Source: Flavobacteriales bacterium UBA5933 (lineage in GTDB: Bacteria > Bacteroidota > Bacteroidia > Flavobacteriales > Weeksellaceae). From it: a DNA stretch of 39,866 bases. The number at the start of each line of letters is the position of its first letter. Positions within the stretch are counted from its first letter, which is position 1. This document shows, one piece after another, positions 7,923-16,489 of this stretch. The stretch lies in the NCBI GenBank assembly GCA_002430925.1, contig DJDD01000016.1:1-39866 (forward strand), in the 5' to 3' direction. Both the position numbers and the translations under genes were made by a program. The notes beneath the pieces were generated by a model. That model searched no databases and had not been told where the DNA came from. It saw only the letters and a list, made by a program, of their open reading frames with translations.

Positions 7923-10900
7923 TTGTTACAAGCAGGCGATTTCAAAATTTACAATGCATCAGCTGGTGCAGGTAAAACCTACACATTAGTAAAAGAATTC
8001 ATTTCATTATTACTAATCAACGAAAGCGATTATCATTTCGAGCATATATTGGCAATAACATTTACCAACAAAGCTGCTGGAGAAATGAAAGAACGTATTG
8101 TAGAAAAATTAGAAGAAATCGCAAATACAGCAAATCCAAAAGAAAATGCATACATCTTAGATTTATCGAACGAACTGAATTTAAAACCTGAAATAATAAA
8201 AACGAAAGCTCATCATATTCTGATAGCTATCCTACATAATTATTCAAAATTTTCTATTTCAACTATTGATAAATTCAACCTAAGATTAATGAAATCTTTT
8301 GCACAGGATTTAGGATTATCAATGAATTTTGATGTTGAAATGAATACCAACGAAATTATCTCTGAATCTGTCGATTTACTTTATTCTAAAATCGGTGAAG
8401 ATGAAAAACTAACGCAAACCATGATAAAAATTGCGCTAGATAATATGGACGATAATAAATCTTGGGACATTAGAAAAGCACTGTCAGAGGATACGAATGA
8501 TATATCTAATGATAAACATTTACAAGATTTAGAGAAGTTGAAAAAAGTTTCTTTAGATGAGTTTATTCGCTACAGAGATACAATTTATCAAAATATAAAA
8601 GACCTAAAAAATGGTTTAGTACTTATTGGGGAAGAATTTTTTGAATTACTTTCTAAAAATGGTATTTCCGTAAATGAATTACCTGGAAAATCTACTGGAA
8701 TATATGGTTTTTTTAATAAGTTAAAAAATTATAATGGCGAAGGAATAATTCTTCCTACAGATGTTAATAACAGAGTAATTTTTGAAGGTGAATATTTGGA
8801 TAAAGTAAAAGATGCAACAGCTGAAGCTATATTTCCAGAGATTAAAGAATTATTTATTAAAGCAGGAACAATTAATGACTACTTAGTATTGTTTACTTCT
8901 ATTCAGAAAAATATATCATCTATATCATTAATTAACGAAGTTGAAAAATCGTTAGATTCAATAAAAAAAGATTCAAATGTTTTATTGATTAATGAATTCA
9001 ATACAATTATTAGCAAAAATTTACAAGAACAGCCTGCTAATTTTATTTACGAAAGAATTGGTTCTAGATACAATCATTATTTTATTGATGAATTTCAAGA
9101 TACATCTTCTCTACAATGGAATAATCTAGATCCACTGATTGAAAATGCAAGAGCTCAATCTGATACAATTATGTTGGTTGGTGATGCTAAACAATCTATA
9201 TATCGTTGGCGTGGAGGAAATCCTATGCAAATGATTGACTTAATAGAAAATAAAGAAGATGAGAAAATTAGTGTTGAAGAATTAGATAAAAACTGGCGAA
9301 GTCATGAAAATATTATTCAATTCAATAATGAATTATATACTTTTATTGCTCCGAGTTTAAATTTACCTAAATTTCAAAAATTATACGAAATTGGAAATCA
9401 ACAATCAACAAATTATCAAAAAGATGGTTTTGTAAAATTAAATTTCATTGAACAAGAAGGACGATCTAAAGATTTATTTAAAGAACAAAATTTAGAATTA
9501 GTTCTGAAAACTATTCATGAATGTGTAGAAAATGGTTTTACGCTAAGTGATATTGCTATTTTAGTAAGAAATAATGCACAAGGTATTCTATTAGCAAAAC
9601 ACTTAACAGAAAATAATTTAGTTGTAATTTCTAATGAAGCTTTACTCTTAAAAAATTCATTTGAAATACAACTTATACATTATCTTTTCAAAATTACAGC
9701 CAATCCAATAGATGATCAATCTAAAGTTCGTTTCTTAATGGTTGCGTATGAACTACAACTTTTCCAAACAGAAGATTTAACAATCACTGTAGAAAATGCT
9801 TTGAAAGGAGGTTTAAATAAATTTATTCAACAAGCCAAAACATTAGGAATTGACATTAATTTTATAAAAGATCAAAATTTATCTTTGTATGATTTTACTG
9901 AAAAAGCAATCCGTACACTTTCTTTAGAGGAAAGATCTCCTGCTTACATATTAAGTTTCTTAGATGTTATTTTAGATTATTCTTCTCGAAACGAATCTGA
10001 TCTTAATTCGTTCTTAGAATTTTGGGATACCATAAAAGATAAAGCGAGTATAAAAACTCCAAAAGGTGTTGATGCAATACAAATTATGACAATTCATAAA
10101 TCAAAAGGTTTAGAATTTCCTGTTGTTATTCTTCCATTTTTAGATTGGCAAAGTAAAAATTCTAAAATCTGGATTCCTTTAGAAAAAAATGAAGAAACAC
10201 CTTTTGATACATTTTATGTTGGTATTAATAAAGAATTAAAATCAACAAAAAATGAAAAAATTAAACATGAAATAGATAAAGAAGAAAATCTAGTTCAGCT
10301 TGATGAAATCAACACATTATATGTTGCTACAACTCGTGCCAAGGAACAATTATATTTGATGGCTCAGAAACCAAAAGAGAAATCTACATCAAAATCAATT
10401 GCTAATTATCTTCATGATTTTGCTTTTTCTAAAGGATTTTCTGGTGATGAAATTATTCTGAAAGGATCTCCAAAACGTGCATCGGAAATAAAAAATAAGA
10501 AAAACTCTTCTACAGAATTAAAACTTTATTCATCTGATTGGAATACACGTTTAGTGATTAATACAAACTCCGAAAGAGCACAAGAAAAACTAAAGTTCAC
10601 AGAATTTGGGAATACAGTTCACTCTATTCTATCGCAAGTAAATAAGGCAAACGATTTACACAAAGTGATAGAAATTGAAAAACAAAAAGGTTCTATTTCT
10701 TTAGAGAATGTGGAACATTTAGAAAAAACTTTGCAAAATCTATTACAAGAACCTAAATTAGCACCTTACTTTGCTGATGATTTAACGGTTCTTAATGAAC
10801 GAGATTTTATTGATGAAAACGGGCAAGTTTTCAGAGCCGATCGTGTAGTAATTGACAAGGATAATTATTGTTCTATTATTGATTATAAAACAGGTCAACC

Positions 10901-11036
10901 AGAATTAGAGCATCATTTCCAAGTCAATCGTTATGCAGATTTCTTTAGAAGTTTAGGTTATACCATCAAATCTAAATTATTAATATATATAGATGATGCA
11001 CAGCAAAAAATAAATGTTGTAGAGATTAATGAATGA
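7923..11036 (+). CDS. UvrD/RecB-family helicase-nuclease (AddA/RecB-like)
   Basis: An ATP-dependent helicase with a C-terminal nuclease, for double-strand break processing. At 1037 residues it shows the SF1 helicase motifs in order: motif I ASAGAGKT (about 12-19), motif II FIDEFQDTS (about 387-395), motif III VGDAKQSIYRWRGG, motif V IMTIHKSKGLEF (about 721-732) and motif VI YVATTRAKEQLY. A RecB-type PD-(D/E)XK nuclease lies at the end, with FRADR and DYKTG near residues 965-990. The start is TTG, giving MLQAGDFKIYNASAG, which fits family N termini; no ATG would keep the Walker A loop with a normal leader. The 3' end overlaps uvrC by 8 nt, so the two are translationally coupled. The partner subunit (AddB-like) is not in the window. 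Confidence 0.9.
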   Translation: MLQAGDFKIYNASAGAGKTYTLVKEFISLLLINESDYHFEHILAITFTNKAAGEMKERIVEKLEEIANTANPKENAYILDLSNELNLKPEIIKTKAHHILIAILHNYSKFSISTIDKFNLRLMKSFAQDLGLSMNFDVEMNTNEIISESVDLLYSKIGEDEKLTQTMIKIALDNMDDNKSWDIRKALSEDTNDISNDKHLQDLEKLKKVSLDEFIRYRDTIYQNIKDLKNGLVLIGEEFFELLSKNGISVNELPGKSTGIYGFFNKLKNYNGEGIILPTDVNNRVIFEGEYLDKVKDATAEAIFPEIKELFIKAGTINDYLVLFTSIQKNISSISLINEVEKSLDSIKKDSNVLLINEFNTIISKNLQEQPANFIYERIGSRYNHYFIDEFQDTSSLQWNNLDPLIENARAQSDTIMLVGDAKQSIYRWRGGNPMQMIDLIENKEDEKISVEELDKNWRSHENIIQFNNELYTFIAPSLNLPKFQKLYEIGNQQSTNYQKDGFVKLNFIEQEGRSKDLFKEQNLELVLKTIHECVENGFTLSDIAILVRNNAQGILLAKHLTENNLVVISNEALLLKNSFEIQLIHYLFKITANPIDDQSKVRFLMVAYELQLFQTEDLTITVENALKGGLNKFIQQAKTLGIDINFIKDQNLSLYDFTEKAIRTLSLEERSPAYILSFLDVILDYSSRNESDLNSFLEFWDTIKDKASIKTPKGVDAIQIMTIHKSKGLEFPVVILPFLDWQSKNSKIWIPLEKNEETPFDTFYVGINKELKSTKNEKIKHEIDKEENLVQLDEINTLYVATTRAKEQLYLMAQKPKEKSTSKSIANYLHDFAFSKGFSGDEIILKGSPKRASEIKNKKNSSTELKLYSSDWNTRLVINTNSERAQEKLKFTEFGNTVHSILSQVNKANDLHKVIEIEKQKGSISLENVEHLEKTLQNLLQEPKLAPYFADDLTVLNERDFIDENGQVFRADRVVIDKDNYCSIIDYKTGQPELEHHFQVNRYADFFRSLGYTIKSKLLIYIDDAQQKINVVEINE

Positions 11037-12837
11037 TACTATAAAATTAAAATTAGCCAGTTTACCAGAAACACCAGGGGTTTATCAATATTATAATAAA
11101 AAAGGTGATTTATTATATATTGGTAAAGCAAAAAACTTAAAGCGTCGTGTAAGTTCATATTTTAATAAACAACACGATTCTAAACGCCTACGTGTTTTGG
11201 TGAGCAACATAGAGAATATTGAAACTATAAATGTCAATTCGGAATATGATGCTTTACTTCTGGAAAATAATTTAATTAAAGAATATCAACCTCGGTACAA
11301 CATTCTATTAAAAGATGATAAAACCTATCCTTGGATTTGTATCAAAAATGAGCGTTTTCCTCGTATTTTTTCAACTCGAAACGTAATCAAAGATGGTTCA
11401 GAATATTTTGGTCCTTATTCTAGTTTAAAAACTATGAAAGTTTTATTGGGATTAATCAAAGAATTGTACCAATTAAGAACTTGTTCTTATGATTTGAGTG
11501 AAAAAAATATCGAAAATCATAAATATAAAGTTTGTTTAGAATATCATATAGGGAATTGTTTAGGTCCTTGCGAAGGTTACCAAACTGAAGAAGAATACGC
11601 AGAACAAATTTCTGCCATACGAAATATTATCAAAGGAGAATTTAATGAAGCAAAGCAATATTTAGTTAATCAAATGACTAAATATGCTTCTGAATTAAAA
11701 TTTGAGAAAGCCCAGATTATTAAAGAAAAAATTGAAGCTTTACAAAATTATCAAGCTCGTTCTACCATTGTCTCTCCAACGATTTCTAATGTTGATGTAT
11801 TTTCTGTTTCTTCAGATGAAGAATATGCTTATGTCAATTTCATGAAAATATATCATGGTTCTATTATTCAATCGCATACCGAAGAATGGAAAAAGAAATT
11901 GGATGAAACAGATGAAGATATTTTAGAACGTGCAATAATTGATTTTTCTGATAGATTTAATTTAAATTCTAAAGAAATTTATGTTCCTTTTGAATTAAGC
12001 ATCGAAATTCCATTGAGAAAAATTACAGTTCCTAAAATTGGAGATAAAAAACATATTGTTGATTTATCTTTAAAAAACACAAGAATTTATCGATTAGAAC
12101 AATTGAAGCAAACAAAAATCGCTGATCCTGATAGGCATACCAATCGTATCATGAATCAAATGAAAATTGATTTACGTCTACCAGAAGAACCAAGACATAT
12201 AGAAGGTTTTGATAATTCTAACATACAAGGAACAAATCCTGTTTCTGCTTGTGTTGTTTTCAAAAATGGAAAACCTAGTAAAAAAGATTATCGCATTTTT
12301 AATGTAAAAACAGTCGAAGGCCCAAATGATTTTGCTACCATGGAGGAAGTTATCGAAAGACGATATACTCGTGTGTTAGCAGAAGGTGAACCTTTACCTC
12401 AGCTTATATTAATTGATGGAGGAAAAGGACAATTAAGTTCTGCTCTAAAATCTATTGATCGCCTTGGTTTAAGAGGAAAAGTTTCTGTGATTGGAATTGC
12501 AAAACGCTTAGAAGAAATTTATTATCCTGATGATCCTTATCCTTTGTATTTAGATAAAAATTCTGAGACATTAAAAGTTTTACAACATGTTCGAGATGAA
12601 TCACATCGCTTCGGAATTACAAGACATCGTAATCGCAGAAGTAAAAATGCTTATAACTCTGTACTTGAAGAAATTGAAGGAATAGGTCCACAAACAATTA
12701 AAGAATTATTAACAAAATTTAAGTCGGTAGAAAAAATAAAAAATGCATCTTTGTTAGAACTAACTGATGTTATAGGAAAATCTAAAGCTAAAAAAATTAA
12801 AGATTATTTTTCGTATGATGAAAAATCTACTGATTGA
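11029..12837 (+). CDS. uvrC: UvrABC system subunit C, excision endonuclease
   Basis: UvrC makes the two incisions of nucleotide excision repair after UvrAB marks damage. The GIY-YIG nuclease domain is at about residues 13-95 (GVYQYY and LYIGKAKNLKRR). A Cys cluster follows: Cys152, Cys169, Cys177 and Cys181. The UVR helical hairpin that binds UvrB is at about 206-240. The RNase H-like C-terminal nuclease contains EGFDNSNIQG, LIDGGKGQ and DESHRFGITRHR, and the protein ends with tandem helix-hairpin-helix motifs (EIEGIGPQT, VIGKSKAKKI). Its 602 residues are typical. It overlaps the upstream helicase gene by 8 nt and the downstream membrane-protein gene by 23 nt, so the three form one operon. 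Confidence 0.97.
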   Translation: MNDTIKLKLASLPETPGVYQYYNKKGDLLYIGKAKNLKRRVSSYFNKQHDSKRLRVLVSNIENIETINVNSEYDALLLENNLIKEYQPRYNILLKDDKTYPWICIKNERFPRIFSTRNVIKDGSEYFGPYSSLKTMKVLLGLIKELYQLRTCSYDLSEKNIENHKYKVCLEYHIGNCLGPCEGYQTEEEYAEQISAIRNIIKGEFNEAKQYLVNQMTKYASELKFEKAQIIKEKIEALQNYQARSTIVSPTISNVDVFSVSSDEEYAYVNFMKIYHGSIIQSHTEEWKKKLDETDEDILERAIIDFSDRFNLNSKEIYVPFELSIEIPLRKITVPKIGDKKHIVDLSLKNTRIYRLEQLKQTKIADPDRHTNRIMNQMKIDLRLPEEPRHIEGFDNSNIQGTNPVSACVVFKNGKPSKKDYRIFNVKTVEGPNDFATMEEVIERRYTRVLAEGEPLPQLILIDGGKGQLSSALKSIDRLGLRGKVSVIGIAKRLEEIYYPDDPYPLYLDKNSETLKVLQHVRDESHRFGITRHRNRRSKNAYNSVLEEIEGIGPQTIKELLTKFKSVEKIKNASLLELTDVIGKSKAKKIKDYFSYDEKSTD

Positions 12838-13258
12838 TAGAGATTTAACTTCTCTTTTAAATAATAACAAATTACAAGCTATTTTGGCAATTGTCCCAAT
12901 AGCCTTATTCCTATTAGCTATACTTAGCTATTTCGGAATATTTTTCTCTATGTTTAATACATTGGATACTCAATTAGGGCATATTGGAAATTCAAAATCA
13001 TTATTAACAGCTTTTTTAGGAAATTTAATCATATTTATTTTCCTAGTCCTTATGAGCTTTTTTATCGGGATTGTCTCTTTCGTATTTTTTATTGTACACG
13101 CCTTAAAAAATCCTAATCTCACAAAAAATGATGATCGATTACTTTGGATTTTAGGGATTATTTTTTCTAATGTTTTTGGAATATTTTTTTATTGGTTACT
13201 ACAAATCAAAAGAAAAAAACCTCGTCCAATTGTTGATTTATTTTCTAGTGATGTATAA
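12815..13258 (+). CDS. Membrane protein with three predicted helices
   Basis: A 147-residue protein of unknown function. Three hydrophobic segments are predicted at about 22-46, 65-97 and 108-130. The last, WILGIIFSNVFGIFFYWLL, with a charged lysine-rich end, resembles the short PLDc_N-type membrane segment, but this is weak. The start overlaps the end of uvrC by 23 nt, and a second ATG lies one codon later, so the true start may be 12815 or 12818. The gene is probably translated from the addA-uvrC transcript. No enzymatic motif is visible. Confidence 0.7.
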   Translation: MMKNLLIDRDLTSLLNNNKLQAILAIVPIALFLLAILSYFGIFFSMFNTLDTQLGHIGNSKSLLTAFLGNLIIFIFLVLMSFFIGIVSFVFFIVHALKNPNLTKNDDRLLWILGIIFSNVFGIFFYWLLQIKRKKPRPIVDLFSSDV

Positions 13259-13575
13259 TTAAAAAATAAAAGAGACTTTAATTAAAAAGCCTCTTAAGAT
13301 CATAATTAGTGTTAATTTTAATTATTACTTTCTACTGTGTTAGTAATTATTAACCTGCCAAAAATATATTATTTAATAGTCTACAACAAATGTTTTTAAG
13401 AATACTTTAGTAATATTTAACATTTTTATCACATCTTTATAATTAAACTCTATTTTTTATAAGAAATTAAAATTATAGAGGTAAAATTTCACATATTTTT
13501 TTTCATTATAAATAAAAAGTCTGTTTTATTCACTAATAAAACAGACTTTTTTTATATTTTGACTAAATATTTTTT
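13259..13575. other. Intergenic region between convergent genes
   Basis: 317 bp without a gene. An imperfect hairpin at 13270-13295 (AAGAG/CTCTT plus CTTT/AAAG) follows the plus-strand gene but lacks a strong T tract. A minor dyad GTTA/TAAC lies near 13340. The clear terminator is at 13514-13556. Nothing else recognisable is seen. Confidence 0.7.
13514..13556. terminator. Bidirectional terminator between the uvrC operon and gcvT
   Basis: A perfect 17-bp stem, AAAAAGTCTGTTTTATT (13514-13530) paired with 13535-13551, has a CACT loop. Runs of A on the left and T on the right let it serve both convergent transcripts. Confidence 0.92.
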
Positions 13576-14652
13576 CTAAACAAAAGGTAATTTTACAACC
13601 TCAGCTAAAATATTTTTATCACGAATTTGAATTCTTATTGTAGTACCAACTTTCGAAAAATCTACATGAACATAAGCTAAACCTATTCCTTGTTTAAGAA
13701 TTGGGGATTGTGTACCAGAAGTTACAATACCTATAGTATTTTCGTTATCATCAACCACTTTGTAATCATGACGAGGAATACCTCTTTCAATCATTTTAAA
13801 ACCTACAAGTTTCTTCTCTACTCCTGCTTCTTTTTGTGCTTTTAAAATATCAGAAGAAATAAAACCTGTATCCAATTTTGTTACCCAACCAAGACCAGCT
13901 TCTAATGGTGTTGTCTCATCATTTATATCATTACCATATAAACAATATCCTTTTTCCAAACGTAATGTATCACGTGCAGCTAAACCACAAGGTTCTATTC
14001 CAAAATCTTTACCAGCTTCCATTACTTTATCCCACATTGCATCAGCTTGCTCATTTGCAAAATAAATTTCAAAACCTCCAGATCCTGTATATCCTGTTGC
14101 AGATATAATTACATTTTCTATACCAGCAAAAGTTCCTATTGCAAAATGATAAAAAGGAATTTCAGCTAAATTAACATCTGTTAAAGATTGCATTGCTTCT
14201 ATTGCTTTAGGTCCTTGAATAGCTAACAAAGACATCTCATCAGATTTATTTGTCAATTCAACACCAAAAGTATTATGCTTATTCATCCATTCCCAATCTT
14301 TATCGATATTCGATGCATTTACAACAGCCATCCATTCACTATCAGAGATTTTATAAATAATTAAATCATCTACAATTCCTCCCTTTTCATTTGGCATTGC
14401 ATTATATTGCGCCTGACCAATAGCAACTTTACTTACATCATTTGTTAGTAAATATTGTAATAAATCTGTTGCTTTTTCGCCTTTCAAGAAAAATTGTCCC
14501 ATGTGAGAAACATCAAAAACACCAACTTTTTCACGTACTACAAAATGTTCTTGGTTAACACCTGAGTACTGTACTGGCATTTCATATCCAGCAAAAGGAA
14601 CCATTTTAGCACCTAAATCTTTGTGCTTTTGGTTTAATGCAGTTATTTTCAT
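13576..14652 (-). CDS. gcvT: Aminomethyltransferase, glycine cleavage system T protein
   Basis: GcvT transfers the methylene group from the aminomethyl-lipoyl H protein to tetrahydrofolate, releasing ammonia. The 358 residues match the family length. The N terminus FAGYEMPVQY, the segment VFDVSHMGQ, the folate-site region GGIVDDLIIY and ATGYTGSGGFEIYF are characteristic, and the C-terminal barrel holds GIVTSGTQSP. The other glycine cleavage genes (gcvH, gcvP) are absent from the window, as expected when they are dispersed. A -7 element at 14687-14694 supports an independent promoter with a leader of about 32 nt. That leader is too short for a glycine riboswitch. Confidence 0.96.
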   Translation of the reverse strand: MKITALNQKHKDLGAKMVPFAGYEMPVQYSGVNQEHFVVREKVGVFDVSHMGQFFLKGEKATDLLQYLLTNDVSKVAIGQAQYNAMPNEKGGIVDDLIIYKISDSEWMAVVNASNIDKDWEWMNKHNTFGVELTNKSDEMSLLAIQGPKAIEAMQSLTDVNLAEIPFYHFAIGTFAGIENVIISATGYTGSGGFEIYFANEQADAMWDKVMEAGKDFGIEPCGLAARDTLRLEKGYCLYGNDINDETTPLEAGLGWVTKLDTGFISSDILKAQKEAGVEKKLVGFKMIERGIPRHDYKVVDDNENTIGIVTSGTQSPILKQGIGLAYVHVDFSKVGTTIRIQIRDKNILAEVVKLPFV

Positions 14653-14686
14653 TGCTTGTTTGCTTTGTATTATTTTATAAATATCC

Positions 14687-14694
14687 CAAAAATA
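14687..14694 (-). promoter_or_regulatory. -7 promoter element for gcvT
   Basis: On the minus strand the sequence reads TATTTTTG, matching TAnnTTTG exactly. The predicted transcript start is near 14684 and the gcvT ATG is at 14652. Confidence 0.55.
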
Positions 14695-14733
14695 AGGAAT
14701 TAATTCTTAGAAATATTTTAGTTGATAAAATTA

Positions 14734-15096
14734 TTATCTTATTTTATGAACAATTTTCAGTTTACCTTCCGTTGCTTTATAAGGCTGAAAATGCATAATA
14801 GACTTTCCTGTTTTAAATTCATTCATAAACTTCTGATTTATTTTTCCAGAAAGTTTTACCGCTTCACATTTTTCACAAGGTTGTATAATTATAGTGTCAT
14901 TGGTATTTCCTTTTATTCTTACAATCTCATAAGAATAATCTTTATTTGGCTTCGATGAAATTTTGCTCTCGATTGGGTTTTGAAAACTATCTATAAAAAA
15001 AACTCTTCTATATTTATTGCTACCAATTATAATAGCAACACCAACTAATATCAATAATATAACAATTGATAGGGTTAAAATTTTTTTATAATTCAT
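14734..15096 (-). CDS. Small membrane-anchored protein with a CxxC motif
   Basis: A 120-residue protein of unknown function. An N-terminal hydrophobic segment (about 4-26, ILTLSIVILLILVGVAIII) is a signal anchor, and the rest would lie outside the cytoplasm. The C-terminal domain has PCEKCEA, a CxxC pair that could bind metal or form a disulfide. I chose the ATG at 15096 because the frame upstream overlaps the divergent lipoprotein gene and lacks the signal-anchor pattern. It is divergent from the YiiX-like gene, with only 43 nt between the starts. No family is recognised. Confidence 0.65.
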   Translation of the reverse strand: MNYKKILTLSIVILLILVGVAIIIGSNKYRRVFFIDSFQNPIESKISSKPNKDYSYEIVRIKGNTNDTIIIQPCEKCEAVKLSGKINQKFMNEFKTGKSIMHFQPYKATEGKLKIVHKIR

Positions 15097-15139
15097 CTTT
15101 TTGGTTAATTCGTAGATTAAATGTAATAATTCATTCCGA

Positions 15140-15865
15140 ATGAAAAAAATATTCGCTTTATTTCCTCTCATTTCAATCCTATTTACATTGATATTCAATA
15201 GTTGTAGTACAAAAACAATTGAATCTAAAAGCATTGGATTAAACAAATTACAGAACGGAGATTTAATTTTTGTAGGCGCACAAAAAGAAAATCTTTCAGG
15301 TGCTATAAACAGAGTAACTAGAACATCTAAAAACTTAAATTTTGATCATATAGGCTTAATAGAAAAAACTAAAGATTCAATTTTCGTTTTACATGCAACT
15401 ACAGATGGAGGTTCTAAACGAGAATACATATATAACTTCTATACTAAAAATCATAAAAACAATAATCAATTAGAGATTTATAGATTAAAAAAAGAATTTC
15501 AATCTTCTATCCCAAATGCCATTACGAAAGCAAAAATAATGTTAGGAAAACCTTATAATTGGTCATACATCTTAAACGATAATCAATATTATTGTTCAGA
15601 TTTTATCGAAAGAGCATTCCGAAATGATAATATTTTTGAATTAATACCTATGAATTTTAAAAATAGTGAAACAGGAAAAATTGATGATTTTTGGATAGAT
15701 TTTTATAAAAAACAAGGAAAAAATGTCCCACAAGATGAACCAGGAACAAATCCAAATCAATTAGCAAATTCGGATAAATTAAATAAAATTGGAATTTTAG
15801 TGGTTAGAAAGGTAAAAAAGAACAAAAAGACGGCCGTCACGTTGAGCATATCGAAACGTTATTAA
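15140..15865 (+). CDS. YiiX/YebB-like lipoprotein, permuted papain-fold hydrolase
   Basis: A probable outer-membrane or periplasmic lipoprotein of 241 residues. The signal ends in a lipobox at FNSC (Cys22). The core matches the permuted papain-like amidases of the YiiX group: LQNGDLIFVG, then DHIGLI with the predicted catalytic His70, then a conserved GKPYNWSY and YYCSDFI with the predicted nucleophile Cys152. Such enzymes hydrolyse amide or acyl bonds, in some cases in the cell wall; the substrate here is unknown. The last dozen residues (about KTAVTLSISKRY) are encoded by a GC-richer segment that looks like a dispersed repeat (15829-15861), so the native C terminus may have been shorter. 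Confidence 0.75.
   Translation: MKKIFALFPLISILFTLIFNSCSTKTIESKSIGLNKLQNGDLIFVGAQKENLSGAINRVTRTSKNLNFDHIGLIEKTKDSIFVLHATTDGGSKREYIYNFYTKNHKNNNQLEIYRLKKEFQSSIPNAITKAKIMLGKPYNWSYILNDNQYYCSDFIERAFRNDNIFELIPMNFKNSETGKIDDFWIDFYKKQGKNVPQDEPGTNPNQLANSDKLNKIGILVVRKVKKNKKTAVTLSISKRY
15829..15861. repeat. Repeat-like insertion at the 3' end of the YiiX-like gene
   Basis: The segment starts with the perfect 10-bp palindrome GACGGCCGTC (15829-15838), followed by ACGTTGAGC and ATCGAAACGT, which form a small dyad through ACGTT/AACGT. The GTTGAGC...TCGAAAC arrangement resembles a short repeat I recall scattered through flavobacterial intergenic DNA. It is clearly GC-richer than its surroundings. Copy number cannot be tested here. 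Confidence 0.5.
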
Positions 15866-15879
15866 ACAAAATCAAAAAA

Positions 15880-16272
15880 ATGCTTTTAATTAACATCTTA
15901 ACAATACTATCAATCAATTTATTATTAGCCTTAAATATTAAAATAAAGAATAGAATTATTCTAGTTATTTTATTAGCACTTGGATTTATAACTTTAAATC
16001 TGATTTTTAAAACATTTGAAAACTCATTTATTATATATTTAGTTTTACTATTTTCAGTAGGAACTATTTTTGCTAAATTATTTGAAAAATATGCTCCTTT
16101 AAATGATAAAATTAATGGTACTGAAAAATTCATAAAATTTAGATTTATCATTTTTAGAATTATTTCCCCACTTCTAATAACAATTTTTCAAATCTTATTA
16201 TTGAGCGATACTAACATACAAAAAGATATTTTGAAGGACAGTCAACAAAACAGTATAAAAGCTGTTAAATAA
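15880..16272 (+). CDS. Membrane protein of unknown function
   Basis: A 130-residue, strongly hydrophobic protein with four probable helices at about 2-21, 25-44, 50-69 and 90-108, and a short polar tail. No conserved motif is seen. It starts 14 nt after the YiiX-like lipoprotein gene and is followed 16 nt later by another small membrane protein, so the three probably form one transcript. The base composition is very AT-rich. It could be a gene of restricted distribution; the call rests on intact reading frame, spacing and membrane pattern only. Confidence 0.6.
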   Translation: MLLINILTILSINLLLALNIKIKNRIILVILLALGFITLNLIFKTFENSFIIYLVLLFSVGTIFAKLFEKYAPLNDKINGTEKFIKFRFIIFRIISPLLITIFQILLLSDTNIQKDILKDSQQNSIKAVK

Positions 16273-16288
16273 TATCTATTTTTACTTT

Positions 16289-16471
16289 ATGAAACAGAAC
16301 ATAATTTATTCTATTGTATTTTTCTTCGTTTTATTTGGATTAAAATACTTGTTTGATAAAAGTGATACAGAATCTATGCTGATTACTTCACTTATAGGAA
16401 CAGCTATATTTTTTATTTATCGAGTTATTGTACGTAAATATTTATATAAACAAAAAGACCAAGAAGATTAA
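16289..16471 (+). CDS. Short two-helix membrane protein
   Basis: A 60-residue protein with two predicted membrane helices (about 5-22 and 31-48) and a charged tail, KYLYKQKDQED. It closes the run of small envelope genes that begins at 15140. Its stop codon overlaps that of the convergent bcp gene, and its last codons form the left arm of the shared terminator. The function is unknown. The good start context and spacing support it as a real gene. Confidence 0.55.
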   Translation: MKQNIIYSIVFFFVLFGLKYLFDKSDTESMLITSLIGTAIFFIYRVIVRKYLYKQKDQED

Positions 16472-16489
16472 TTTTCTTGGTCTTTTTTT
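16452..16489. terminator. Bidirectional terminator embedded in two coding ends
   Basis: A 14-bp stem, AAAAAGACCAAGAA (16452-16465) paired with 16474-16487, has an 8-nt loop carrying both stop codons. The left arm codes the tail of the plus-strand membrane protein and the right arm the tail of bcp on the minus strand. Confidence 0.88.

Noticed and set aside
7795..7989. A 64-residue reading frame upstream of the addA-like gene
   Set aside because: It runs into the addA start in another frame and has no start context, conserved motif or protein-like composition.
14653..14733. A possible glycine riboswitch before gcvT
   Set aside because: The gap is only 81 nt and the predicted leader about 32 nt. 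No paired aptamer-like folds are visible.
15097..15246. A longer version of the CxxC membrane protein starting at 15246
   Set aside because: It overlaps the divergent lipoprotein gene, and its extra residues do not continue the signal-anchor pattern.
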